This document shows positions 28,480 to 40,371 of a DNA stretch of 64,000 nt, in pieces; position 1 is the first letter of the stretch; each line of letters starts with the position of its first letter. Both the position numbers and the translations under genes were made by a program. The DNA comes from Thunnus maccoyii (taxonomy: Eukaryota > Chordata > Actinopteri > Scombriformes > Scombridae). The notes below the pieces were generated by a model. That model worked only from the letters and a program-made list of their open reading frames with translations. It was not told where the DNA came from and did not search any database. Location of the stretch: NCBI RefSeq assembly GCF_910596095.1, contig NC_056555.1, positions 8,619,501 through 8,683,500 of the forward strand. The letters run 5' to 3'.

Positions 28480-28645
28480 TTTAAAGGTATAGTTTGACAT
28501 TTTGAGAAATATGCTTATTCACTTTCTTGCTGAGAGTTAGATGAGAACATTGATACCACTCTCAGAGAGTGGTATCGATCTTCTTATCTGAACTAACTCT
28601 TGGCAAGAAAGCGAATGAGCCAAAATGTCAAACTGTTCCTTTAAA
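28480..28645. mobile_element. 166-bp hairpin MITE, TTTAAAGG family
   Basis: The unit starts tttaaaggtatagtttgac and ends with the reverse complement of tttaaaggaacagtttgac. The two arms, about 80 nt each, meet at a centre near 28563 reading 'ccactctcagagagtgg'. Almost the entire element is one inverted repeat. It is non-coding and therefore non-autonomous. Its ends match the left end of the longer copy at 12013. Confidence 0.85.
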
Positions 28646-30380
28646 TGCAGAGCATGCAAGTCTGTAATAAAAATCATTGATAAAATCAGTATTCAGTATT
28701 TGAATCTTTCTACATCGTTTTACTTTAAATTTTGATTTTTAGTAAAGTTTATTCCCTTAAAAGTATGGAAACTAAAACAACTGATAATTTAATTAATTAA
28801 AGTACAAATTTCCTGTTTATGTCACCATACTACAACCAACAGACAAGTCGATTCATTTTGTGTGCAAATGACCTCAGTTTCCTTGCTTGTCTTCCAAAGT
28901 TGAATGGAAAAGTGATTTTATCCATGAAAAACCTGGTCTACTTTTTAGAGTTCTTTTGTGATCTATCTTTTCTGCTGCATTACTGATAGTTTCACCTCTT
29001 CGAGTACGTATTCACAACCAAAGCATTTGAAAACCACTAGTCTAGGGGGCCTTGACATTTGGTTGTTGTGATGGAGGGAGTTAGGTATTTGTTCTTCAGT
29101 TCATGTTGCTGTTTTTGTTGCCACTTGCATTAAAAATAATAAGTTGAACAATCAGCTGCCAGTCACATAAAAGTACTCGTGTCTATTACTACAACTTTAT
29201 TGGCCTTTTGCTACTGAACACACTCGCTATCATAGCAAAACACCACATGGCTGCTTCACCTTCCACTGACTTTTCATTCAGCCTTTCTGATAACAAACTT
29301 CCTACAGTCCGCTTCCGCCTCATTATATATCACGTACATTCACTTTCAATCACTAATCCCCTTATGTCTGAAAGCCGCAATTAGCGCCATTCCTGCAAAC
29401 TCCCACACACCGTGCATCTGTTTCTAGCTTGATAACAAACACAAGATGCCACTTCGCATGCTGTGTGTTGATTTGCTGTCACCATCAGGATGTCACCGTG
29501 GTAAACAGCGTGTTCCATAGGGGAAGATGACAAGTCAACAACATATGGATTTGTTGCCAATTATCTCCTTGTGGAACAACACGGATGGTGTCAACAGGGA
29601 AACTTCAAAGTGGACTTTCTTGTAGAAAATGCATGTGTGCTACTGTGATTATGAATTAACAAATCAATAGACCAGACTGGTATTTTTCCTGTTTTAAACA
29701 CTTTGATTACATGTTCAATACATATGGGTGCTGACCATTTTGCAAGCAAATGCTGCAAGATTTTAGAGCAGTTGTTTTTGGTGCATTCAGGTACATGTAG
29801 GAAATCTCTCAGTTATGGATTTGAGCATATCTTTGACATTACAGGAATTGATGGCTTGTCTCAGGCAAATTAAAGTAAGGCATCCACTGTAAATATGTCC
29901 ACATTATGTTTGTAGTCAAAACGGCTGATTGTGACAGGGGAAGATGCAATCAAGTATGCGCCCAGCGTCCTGCTGTCTACAGAGGCCCCAATCAATCACC
30001 ATCAACCCTCTTGTGTATATTAGATAGATGTCAGGTGTAGTCTCCATCAATTTTTCCCTTCATAAACGTGCTCATAAATTTAGAGAGCGGACAAAATTGG
30101 CTGATGAGTTTGCCTTACTACAGATCCATATTTGCATATATTTGCAAAACAAATTCACTCAGTCGGCTTCACATTTGGCCCCCGCTACAAAAAAATCAAG
30201 TCTGAAATTATGGATTGCTTGGCTGAAGTGAAGAGAAATTAAAGCTCAAATGAAGTTTTAACAGGCATGTGTGTGATAGGACAGCGAGGGAAGGGCTTCA
30301 TATGAGCAAAAATTAAATCACTGTTTATTTATTTATTTACAGACAGGGATCTGTTTGACAGGGAGGATGATGGAGAGTCA

Positions 30381-30405
30381 GTGTGTGTGTGTGTGTGTGT
30401 GTGTG
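30381..30405. repeat. (TG)n microsatellite
   Basis: Pure TG run. Confidence 0.93.
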
Positions 30406-31159
30406 GTAATATTGTGTCCATATTCCGTCCAAACTAGATTTATTTTGTCTTGATGTAAATGTCCCTCAAACACAGTATTTTTGAATTCTGTTTTTGCTGG
30501 TTAAACGTTTGAAAGTAAATATATTTACTTGGTAAAACAATGATACTTACTCATTAATGCCTGTCCTCATCCTCTGTGACAAATATGATATCATCATATT
30601 AATTCTGAACCACATAAAGTTTTAATATCTGATATTTAATTCTCATTGTGTATATATTATTGTATTGCTGTACAACTGTATTGTAGATACTTACGATGAG
30701 AAAAAAAGAGCCACTTAATAAAAGATGTATGGATCATTATGGAGAAATGGAGCAACATGTAACATGTTTTACTAAATATTCTACTCCAGACTTCATGTGG
30801 GGTGTGACTATGAACACAGTTTGTAAATATCCTTAGTAAGATTTTGTTAATAAATGTAATTTGACATGTTCTGTAAAACAATATTCTGTTGTAATTATTC
30901 GATGACTGTTCTGACAATACCATCTTTGTATATAAAGGAATTTGACTTTAGAGACAAGAAAATGCATAAATAAATATATCAGGGAGGCTCTTACTTCTAA
31001 TTCTCAACCCTTAAAAAGGGTCAAATCATACATATACTGTATATTTATTACTATTCCTATTCTATTTAAACTCTTCTTAATGCACAAATTGAAGGAACTG
31101 ACAGGATTACATTTCACTGTGATTGTACCTTATATTATTACAACTTGATTTATTGATTG

Positions 31160-31430
31160 ACTGTTAAAAGATGCAGGAGCCTTGTGGGTGGAGGTAGGTG
31201 GTCAGGGAACTGCAGCTCACCTGGTCTGACTGCCAGCTTCTTTACTTAAGACAGTGGCAGTGACTCAGTCTGTGGTTTCAGCCATGATGTTGCAGACAGC
31301 ATCTTCACATGTTCCTATTTTGTTCTGTAGTTTCTTTTCTGTCTTTGTTGGATTAAACTAAACCTTTTAGTTACAAACTCACATGTGGTCTCCCCCTTTG
31401 TTCTTCTCCGAGCAGGTGTTACAGATCAAC
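31160..31430 (+). repeat. Retroelement-like repeat block
   Basis: It has 'gcagctcacctgg', 'ctttacttaagacagtggc', 'ggattaaactaaacc' and 'gtggtctccccctttgttc' in that order. The order resembles the 2470-2900 block (CACCTG, then TTTAAG-like, then ATTAAA/AATAAA). It looks like the end of a retroelement, but no partner end was found. Confidence 0.3.
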
Positions 31431-31559
31431 TGGTTTTCTTCTTCTGTTTTGCTTTACTGTGGTTGGCATGAATGTGCATTACTGCCATCTGTTAGAATGT
31501 AACAACTTCACAAAACTTACTATTTACACTGTCCACCCAAAGTGATCTCATTCACGACA

Positions 31560-32280
31560 TTTTCCATTCTATAACCCAGACCTAATTGCCCGAGTTGATG
31601 CAAATTCTTCCCACAGTGTAACATCTAGATCTTCTCCAGATATGTCCACAACGTTCAAGTATCTTCTGGCAGTGTCTCGCACCGTCTTGATTCTTTCCAA
31701 CTTCCCCTGTATCTCAGCAGCGCAATTCATGAGCATGGCAATGAATGCCAAAAATCTTTTCTTTTAGATGCTGATATTCTGATCAGCTCCATTTCTTTTT
31801 GCACTGCCACCATCTCTTTGTTACTCTCCATTCTCTTTGCTTTGCTTTTGCTTTGCTTTGATGTTTGACAATCCCTTTTCTGCTCTGATCTTATTCACTT
31901 TCCCTTCTTTAATTCTTTTTGGACACTGCTGATCCTGTATCATGATTTCCCTCACAGTGCAGACACTTTACTTTATCAACTATGTGTATCTCCACATTGC
32001 AGTTGTCCTTTCTACATCTCCTGACTCCTCTACATACTGCAGCAACATGTCTATATTGTTGACAACGAAAACATCTGAGAGGAGCTCTCTCATATGACTT
32101 CACCCTGTAACACACATAATCAAGGTGCACCCTTTCTAGCAATTTCCCTTCGAAACTCAAACAAACAGAATTACTGTCCTCCTTTTCAGAATCTAGTAAT
32201 TCTTCTTGCCTCACACACACCTGCAACATCTCAAAATGACTCAGCCTCTACTGACGGTGGCACGCCACTTATCTAAGTGG
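31560..32280 (-). mobile_element. Decayed LINE ORF1 with CCHC zinc knuckle
   Basis: Minus-strand frames hold SVCLSFEGKLLERVHLDYVC, then LRCFRCQQYRHVAAVCRG, a CX2CX4HX4C zinc knuckle. A second, imperfect cysteine cluster (CLHCEGNHDTG) follows. About 200 nt further 3', in a second frame (31751-31569), is AFIAMLMNCAAEIQGKLERI. This order matches the nucleic-acid-binding ORF1 of fish I/Nimb-like non-LTR elements. Frame breaks and the lack of a following ORF2 show a dead, truncated copy. Similar T/C-rich, coding-like antisense text continues to about 32700 but could not be read reliably. Confidence 0.75.
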
Positions 32281-33346
32281 GAAACAATCCAAACTGCAAC
32301 CATCTTCAAATGCACTAAATCATAATGGCTCTATCTCTATCTCTATCACAATCTACGATAACAATCCCACTTCTAGTTATCAATTGATTGCTCAACTTCA
32401 AATTTCTCCCTTACAAACTTTTCGTTCCGACCACATATTGATGCTTGAAAATACCCTTTGTTTTTGTCACGTGTCTCATCCCAATGAGATACATCTCCTC
32501 TTTTCTTGATTTCTGACTGGAATCACTTAATGACTTCAACTGTTCTTCTACCTCTTATATTTTCAATCCCTCTCACGTCCTCATTTTCATTTTTAATTTT
32601 GCTCTCCAACTCTTGCTTCAACATAATTTCCGCCAGCCCACTGGCCCACAATGCTTTGCCACTCACTTTAGAAACAAACTGAAATCAAACCAACTATTTC
32701 AACGACCTCAACTGGTTTTCCTGTTGACTGGTTACCTTTGTAAATGTTGGGGGATTCTTATGGTGACAGCAGAAGTTTAACCATGGAGAGGAAACGTAGC
32801 TGACCTTGCGAATGCCTTAATGATTCTATATATTGTTTTATTTTCTTCAGAACAAAAACTCCCCACCCGGGGTTTGATACCAGGTGTGAAATCTCAAGGA
32901 AAACTTACGGCACATTGTGCTAGACCACTGAGCCATTGCAGCTTTCAGAATAACTCATACACCCAAACACACAGCCTATGTCAAAGCAAAAACAACCACA
33001 TATTAACTTCTGGGTTTAAAATACCTCTACTAGATTAACTCAGACCACTGTCATTGCAATGATAGCAGCCACACAAGTCCACTTAGTTGCGCCTCTGAAG
33101 TTTAACATTTTTCGAAGAGCAGAGATTATAATGTCTGCTTAAGTTTTGGGGGAAAATAACTAACTATAATCGTGTGATGTTTGGACTGTGTCCTCTTTCT
33201 GATGACATACTTTTGGTGAAGTCAAAATCAAAGTTGCATAATTAAAACTCTTGAGATGCATAATGTTGCCCATTCCCATTATAAATATTTGCTGGGAGGT
33301 TTTTCATTTAGTGGTTTAATGCATAGTTATTTATTCACAAAGAGAA

Positions 33347-34712
33347 TTATGCAGGAATTATGGGGCAAAAATATTCTTTGTCCATGGCAAGTCGCCCCAC
33401 ACAGATCCAGTGGTACCAGCGGCCACATGCTGTGCATTTAATCTGAAAAACATAAAATACACTTGAGGCTCACAAAGTGAAAATAAAGTTTTCTTTTTAT
33501 GGAGCACGGCTATGTTTTCTCATCCAGTCGACATGGGTCTGTCCAGTGGTTCCTGTATTTTTCTCCTCACAGAAATGGCAGAGATCCAACAGGGAATCTG
33601 TTACAAATACTGAACCTTCTGTATATTTACTTAAGGATCTATGCAAGACCATCATATTCATACCAGACTCATCAATCAATGTTTGGGCCATTTCCAGCCT
33701 CATTCTGTTGACGCCCTCCAGGTCAACTGTAAAGTCAGGCTTTTGTCCTTAAAGCACTTGCTCTGCCACCTTGAATACTGATTGGAGTAAGTTCTCTCTT
33801 TGAAAGAGATGGATTAACTGACAAACTGGAAAACTTACTTCACAGACCAGCACCCCACATAATGTGATTGCTTGCTGCTGGGGGTGAGCGTGACCATCTC
33901 GACTCATTCCTCCTCCTGATTAAGGCTCTACATCATGAAGATAGAGGGATCAGAGTATGAGATGCTGCTTTTGTGGCTACATGAAATAGTCTATTTACCA
34001 CACCAGAGATAAAATAAGTGCACTTAAGAGGGATCATCCAAGATTTGCTTACCTTGTTATTTCCTTGCATTGCTGCAGCTGGGCAATGATAGCTCCAAAT
34101 GGTCCACAAAAAGGGCCCTTCATTCCTTGGGGTACATAGCCTGTTAAAAATTCACAGTTGGGCTCCTAAATGTTCAGGAACAATTTATTGAACTTTTTAT
34201 ATGCGTGCTAAAGATGGGCATATAGCTTTGGACAAAAGAGCACTTACTACCAGAGTCCAGTGCCTGTCCTTGCAAACTGCCGCAAAGAGTTTCACATTGT
34301 GCATCACCCAGCTACAAAAAATCCATCTGTTAAAATGACTTTAACATTCTGAATAAGACATTGTTAGGATTAGAGTAATGATGCTCACCTTTCTCAACCC
34401 CTGAGATGTGCCATTCCACATAGCGGTCATTTCAAAGGTATCTATAAAAAAAAGACCTCTAATGGCACTGGTCATGATATTACAGACATGTAAGAATTCA
34501 GTACCTGCAAAGAGTTTAGTTCGTCATTAATAGGCTAATCTGTTCCAACATAATTTTAGTGCCTGCTTAAAACTGAACACATATGTGAATTCATACCTTG
34601 CTCTCCATTTCCTCTCCAGAAGCAAGGCTCTGGAGATCTGAGGTAAAGAGCTTGTCGGGTCCAACCTTTGCCCACAATATCTCCTCCTATCTCTGATCCC
34701 AGATGTCAGTCA
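33347..34712 (-). pseudogene. Decayed Ulp1-type protease + PHD-finger gene
   Basis: On the minus strand, exon-like blocks with AG/GT borders can be read: 34712-34597 (EILWAKVGPDKLFTSDLQSL), 34441-34389 (TFEMTAMWNGTSQGLRK), about 34313-34250 (FAAVCKDRHWTLV), about 34133-34052 (AMYPKE then stop, RALFVDHLE), about 33985-33854 (HAHPQQQAITLCGVLVCE), 33703 to about 33510 (RLEMAQTLIDES, DLCHFCEEKNTG, VDW) and 33442-33347 (IKCTACGRWYHWICVGR, ending FCPIIPA and stop). H in RHWTLV, D in FVDHL, Q in PQQQ and C in TLCG fit the His-Asp-Gln-Cys set of Ulp1/SENP cysteine proteases. The CX2C...CX2C...HX2C...C pattern fits a PHD finger. In-frame stops, frameshifts and a damaged donor (GG|ATGAG) show it is dead. 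A Ser/Pro/Thr-rich, stop-interrupted stretch to about 35060 may be an upstream exon. The intact family appears to be multicopy in fish. Confidence 0.75.
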
Positions 34713-35479
34713 CTGGTAAGGATAATAAGTGAGTATTTAAAAGTTACAGAGAGCAGATTGATAAATGGAATACAATAATTATGTTAAATTTCTTACAGTT
34801 TTACATATAAATACCATTGCTTTGGACAGAGTGTGTGACATTAGACATCACTCTCAGAGATGAGAGAGTGTGTAATGGGAAGGTTGCTGGTACAGGACAG
34901 TGTGGCTCAGGAAGCTGGAGAGAAGATGATTGGAGGGTTGCTGACAGAATCAGGTTGATTTTGTTGGTGGGTTGCTGATGGGCTAGAGGGAATCCTTTCA
35001 GTGGCTGTTGTGCTGTGGTATGAAGCCAGAGGAGAGGGCCCTTCAATTCTTCTGAGCTTAGCTCTCCTCTGGATCAATGAAATGAGTCAAATGATCAATG
35101 TTTGCAGACGTCTTGGAAGTGCAGGTCAGTTATTATACAAGGTCCAAGCATGTCACCCTCCATTTCCCCCCACTTCCGCTGTTGTTCCCTTATATTTAAG
35201 AACAATATCTGCTGTTTTAAAATACTCAACCCTTGACCCTTCCCCTCTTTCCTTATTCCTATGTCTTGATAGGATTTCCTGATGTTGGTTTGCACCTCCT
35301 GACACACACCCTGTTGATTAAGTTCCTCACCAGTGTCTCCACCTTCTCCTCTGTTATCTACAAGAGCAAAAATATAAGTGCATTAATATAAAGTCATAAC
35401 ATTTCCAAAACTGCCACATCCAGACATCAAAGAAAAGAATTCCTTAACCCTCTTACCTCACACTCACTTCCCAGATAGC

Positions 35480-35800
35480 ATACGATAGTGGGCCGCTTCA
35501 GGCAATGATGGCCCGCACAAAATGGATGTGAGCCTTAAATGGCCCACATGTAAGATAGCAAATATGGCTCAAATATCCCTAATCAAATGTGGGCTTTTTT
35601 TGGTAAAGATGTGGTGCTCACAGGTATGTGTATTTGGGCCAGTTCTGGTTTATCTAGTTTGTTCTTGGTTGACATACGGCTTGCTTGTGGCCCAGATCTG
35701 GGAAACGGGAGTAAATTGCCCAAGTGCCATCATTCCACGCAGTATTAGGGCCAGACGAAATGGCCGAAAGTGTTGGATGTGGGCCGGATCTTTGCCAATA
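35480..35800. repeat. TGGGCC-rich interspersed repeat
   Basis: Degenerate recurrences of 'tgggcc', 'atggcc' and 'ggcccaga' over about 300 bp. This is a composition I associate with a dispersed non-coding repeat in fish. No termini were defined. Confidence 0.35.
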
Positions 35801-35817
35801 TATATATACATATATAA

Positions 35818-36140
35818 CTACATGGTAAATGTATTGTACTTGTATAAAGCCTTTCTAGTCTTCCAACCACTCAAGGCGCTTTTACACTACGAATCACATT
35901 CACCCATTCACACACATTCATACGCTGAATGGTACAGGGGCTACCATGCAAGGTCCCAACCTGCCCAACAGAGGAAATCTAATCATTCACACACATTCAA
36001 ACACTGATGGCACAGCCATCAGGAGCAATTTGGGATTAAGTGTCTTGCCCAAGGACACATCAACATGCGGAGCCCAGAATCAACCGCTGATCTTCCAATT
36101 AGTGGATGAACCGCTCTACCTCCTGAGCCACAGCTGCCTC
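35818..36140 (-). mobile_element. tRNA-derived SINE
   Basis: Read on the minus strand, the element begins near 36137 with a tRNA-like head. An A-box-like TGGCTCAGGAGGTAGAGCGG (36130-36111) and a B-box-like GGTTGATTCTGGGC (36085-36072) are the internal RNA polymerase III promoter. The B box has lost one base from GGTTCGATTC, the kind of change expected at a CpG. The body contains the reverse complement of 'cttgcccaaggacac', and the tail is the reverse complement of 'ggtaaatgtattgtacttgt'. This arrangement is a widespread tRNA-SINE in percomorph fishes. The 3' limit is approximate. Confidence 0.75.
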
Positions 36141-36187
36141 ACACTGACAGCCTCCCCATCTATCTATCTAGATGGGGAGACTCAGTG

Positions 36188-36256
<69 letters not shown>
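36188..36256. repeat. (TATC)n microsatellite
   Basis: About seventeen tandem TATC units, about 50 bp from the head of the SINE. A small palindrome, ccccatcta...tagatgggg (36155-36178), lies between the two. Confidence 0.97.
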
Positions 36257-36644
36257 AGCTGCAGAGACCACTGACACGTAGTAGTTCTGTTGATACGACT
36301 TTATGGATTCCGCGTTCCACATATGCACAGTAGACGTACGCGGATGTCCGCACAGAGCCAATGCATACACCCTCTGATGAGGAAATTTATGTCATGCGGA
36401 CCCTCGTGGACCCTTTCATACTTGCGGATGCGCACGTATAATTTCAGCTTAAAGAGGTGCCCCCAAAGAAAATCTTGCTTAGGGCCCCCTGTTGTCTAGA
36501 GTTGGGCCTGCCAGTGTGGATGTGACCGCTGTGGCTGCAGAAGCAAGAGATACGCAGAGGACATACATACAGAGATGCCTTCCTTTAGTAGAGAGATAGG
36601 AAATTAGTTACTATGCACAATGATGTGGAGGTGTTGTCAAACAT

Positions 36645-36924
36645 TCTAGCCTCGATCAATCGTTTTAAGTCATTTTTAAGAAAGATATGTCAAAATTCTC
36701 TGATTCCAGCTTCTCACGTGACTATTTGGTGCTTTTATGAGTGCTCTATGACAGCAAATTGAATCTCTTTGCACTGTGGATTGTTGGTTGGGACAAAACA
36801 TTTTAAGTTGCATCTTGGGCTTTGTGAAACAGTGATGGAGATTTTTCACAATTTTCTGGCATTTTATAGACCAAACAATTAACCTATCAATCGATAATGA
36901 AAATAATCATCAGTTGCAGCCCTA
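36645..36924 (-). mobile_element. hAT-type MITE (TAGGGCTGCAAC end)
   Basis: The right end reads 'gttgcagccctag', preceded by 'atcgataatgaaaataatc' and 'tttatagaccaaac'. These are hallmarks of a very common fish miniature element whose end is TAGGGCTGCAAC. The body includes 'gattccagcttctcacgtg' and 'gttggttgggacaaaacat'. The left end near 36645 ('cgatcaatcgttttaagtca') is weathered. Confidence 0.65.
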
Positions 36925-37347
36925 GTTGTGAGTGCATCAATGTTATAGGAGTAACATGCTAAATTGCTGCTTTGTAGCATTTGGTGTTTTTGGTGTTATT
37001 TTTCTGCATCGTGGCCATTAGCTCAACCTTTACAGTTGGCATGAGCTCTTTGCTGGCTGCTACTACAGCAAAACTCCAAAGGAAACTAACCAATTTTAGG
37101 CCAAAAGATTTGGACATTGGCACATAAATCACTGTACTGAGATTTAACACATTATCTGTCCCTTTTTATCAAAGTTACATATGACAGTTTAAAAACTGAC
37201 CCTGATTGATTATAATACTAGCTGTAGCATCTTAAGCTAATGTTTGCTAAATATATAATTGTGAGATTTAAAAGATGGGGAACAGCCACAGTTTGCCATA
37301 TTCTATACATTGTGTGTTTGTAATGCGAAGGTGATTTGTGTCTTTTT

Positions 37348-37368
37348 TCTCTCTCTCTCTCTCTCTCT
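37348..37368. repeat. (CT)n microsatellite
   Basis: Pure CT run. Confidence 0.9.
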
Positions 37369-37614
37369 GCACAAACGGGAGAGCCTCGTGCATGCCTCAG
37401 GTGGCTATAAATAGCTTTATTTTCCCAGCGTCCCTTGAGGCCAAGGGAGGAGATGGGTGGATTGATTGAGGGGCGAAGAGAGGCAGAGTGAGAGAAAGGT
37501 GCTAATATCACTGTCAATCAACATCTAATGCAATGCCAGCAGAGAGGGAAAGAGAGAGACTATCGTAACAAACTGTGACTAACACTGCGAGGACATAAAC
37601 ACAAGATACATGCA

Positions 37615-37618
<4 letters not shown>

Positions 37619-37648
<30 letters not shown>
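37619..37648. repeat. (CA)n microsatellite
   Basis: Pure CA run. Confidence 0.95.
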
Positions 37649-37649
<1 letters not shown>

Positions 37650-39251
37650 TCCACAGAGGAATAAGACTGCTCATTAACAGCAATAGAGCAGTACATCAAG
37701 GCTATGAATTCAAAGCAAGCTTCCTGGAGAAAATGAGCAGCATGGAGGGCAAATTTAATCATTATTTAATGATCCTATTTTTATTTATTTGTATGCCCGT
37801 TAGTCATAATAATATGAATGTGGAATGTGTCATGCCACGATGCCCAAAAAAGTGCTCAAAATGCAAGAAAAGGAGCACAATTTTCAGCCATTACATCACA
37901 CCACCCATACTGTACTGAAACAAGAAATGATTCCTCTGCTCCTTAATTGTTTAAATACTTATTCACCAAATGACTATGTGGTAATTAGCTGAGACAAAAG
38001 GTCGTGTGAGGGTTTTGTCCTTTAAAAAGACTTGAAGTCTTAATGCTTGAGTAAGTCTAATGAACACTGGTCTATGTCTGTCAACCAGGGTCGTAATTAT
38101 GTTCGCCTGTCACTTCCTGACATAGTCTGTAGCTTAGCAACCTGCCACAGAGACAGCGCTAAAGTTGGAATTCATTTGAATATTCCCCAGAAATTAAAAA
38201 AAAAAGAAAGAAAAGGAGAAAAGAAAAGAAAACTCAGGTGGTTGGTCCCTGAATGCAGAGTTGTCTTCTTAATCTGAAGGTGACATCAGGACTTTGTGTA
38301 TCAATCAACAGATTCTTTCACACACATCCCCCTCAATGTAGTCAAACTTTTACAGACAGCAAACCAGAAACGGCAAAAACAATGTGGGCAGGTTGCATAA
38401 TTACTGTGTGCCGTTAATAATACAAAACACATGTTTTGGCCACTGTGCCCACTGAACTCCCACCATTCTTATATAAATAGAACACTTTCTCATGTGCTGT
38501 AATTGTTTCTTTAATGGTGCTAAGAGACGGCACGTAGTTGGTGTGTTCAGGTTCATGTATTCTGTGTCCATTATTTAAGTTTTAATGAGGAATTTGTATT
38601 ATAAAATCAATATTTTCCTTAACATACAATGTTATATCTTAATTAAATTTCTGTTGACAAGCAATGTAGCACTTCCTAATGATCTATTTTATTTTCCTCT
38701 TCAGTGTGGTATTTATTCTACTTTAATTGATTTTATTTTCTTCTTCATGCAATAATGTTCAAAATCAATGCAGCAGAGACCCAGTTATCCCAATTTTTAG
38801 CCCAATAATATGTGTCAAGCTCCAAAAACTCTGGGTTCTTTCCCATAATGCAACCTAGTGCTTTTGATTTGTCAGACAGATATTCTGTTAAAAATCCTCA
38901 GTGTTTTCTTTTCAAACTTGGAGAGTAACCTCATCTTTATGTGTAAAATCAGTGGAGTGCCCCTTTAAATGTTGTTCTAATGCACTTCTGGCTCTTGTAT
39001 TTAGCATTTTATACTGCCTCTATGTTTGAAAGGTGCTCAACAAATGTTGTTTTGTGATGTTTAGACATTAAATAATGTACAAAGCAAGACATCTAAAGCC
39101 TGTGCTCTCTAGAAAAAAAAAAGTGTACAACATCAATATTGTTCAGTGAGCTACAGGCCTGTCCATCGGGGGAATGTCTCAAAGCCCCCGACCAAACAGA
39201 ACACACAAATTCTGAGTACTCATAAAAGTACTGCAGGGTGATGTTGTACAG

Positions 39252-39330
39252 TAGGGGTGGGCAAATCGATCACTAAAGTATCAATACCACTGATACTAAG
39301 TCTTGTTTTGAGTACTGTTGCTAAGATTGA
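39252..39330 (+). mobile_element. hAT-like terminus (TAGGGGTGGGC)
   Basis: Starts taggggtgggcaaatcgat and continues with 'aagtatcaataccactgata'. It is nearly identical, in inverted orientation, to the sequence ending at 43882. TAGGGGTGGGC is a typical hAT terminal repeat. The opposite end of this copy was not located. Confidence 0.5.
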
Positions 39331-40352
39331 TAACAAAAAAGGGTTTCTGTACTGTTGTGTGTAGTTCAGGGAATTCCCACAATAAACACATTTGTTCTTT
39401 ATGAATGTAAATAAAGATATTGTATAACAGTAGAAGGAAATGATAAATGTTTGCAAAATCACTTAGTGGTCATAAAAATGTCAGAATTCAACTAGAACCT
39501 GTTATGATGCATTCACCTCATTAATGACACAAAACATGACGCATCCTACATAGTAGTACTTTAGCAACATTTCATAATAATGTATTGGTGTCAAAACTGG
39601 TTAGTTTTGTTATCTATACGTGTTTTTTCACTTTGAAAAATACTCTAAAATTATTCAAATATTTCCTTCTACTGTTCACTCGCCTAATTAAGCCATGATC
39701 TCAAGAAAACAATTTACTATCACAGTGTATATATAATCTGCTTTTAAATCATAATTACAGAATGAGATCATTAAGACCTGATCATGAGAAAACAAAGCCT
39801 AATATCTCAAGATAATGGGATAATTAATCTCAAGATAAAGGGGGAGTGAAACGGAAATATGGCAAGAGTTCTCACTAAGAGATGTTGGAAAATGCATCGG
39901 CTCTCTTTCCATTTCTGCTTAGCTTGAAATGAATCAAATTAAACGCAAAGAAGAATTAAACACTAACCTTGGTTCTTCATTAGTCCACAAATAACAACAA
40001 CAACAACAACAGGACTAAGTGAGACAAAATGCCATCTTGGCCACTCATTTGACTAATGTTGTTTATTGTGCTTGCTGCGTTTAATCAGTAAAGCACACAC
40101 TCTCTCTCTCTCTCACACACACACAGAAACCTTGCCTTTGTCTCAATTAGCAGTACATATGAGGCCACTTGTTCTCTCTAACCTGGCTTGATATATTTTG
40201 CATCACAGCTAAGTGTTTCTGTGTAGCTCTTATTGTCTGTAAGTGTGCGCATGTTGAGTGTGTGTTTACACCTCGGCAAGCAACGTATTATGCAGTGAGA
40301 CAGGAGGCAGATGCATGGGGTGCCAGGAGCCTTATTGCCTCGCAAGTTTTTG

Positions 40353-40371
40353 GTGTGTGTGTGTGTGTGTG
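40353..40371. repeat. (TG)n short run
   Basis: Pure TG run. Confidence 0.85.

Larger units (their letters stand above)
27701..31140. other. Intergenic, no gene recognised
   Basis: AT-rich DNA with no exon-like stretch. It contains the hairpin element at 28480-28645 and a TG run at 30381-30405. Nothing else recognised. Confidence 0.6.

Noticed and set aside
28480..28645. A bona fide microRNA gene
   Set aside because: The hairpin is long and repeated elsewhere in the window with transposon-like ends, so a MITE explains it better unless small-RNA data show otherwise.
35522..36007. 161-codon plus-strand frame
   Set aside because: It crosses a TGGGCC-rich repeat and then the body of the tRNA-SINE, so it is chance reading through repeats.
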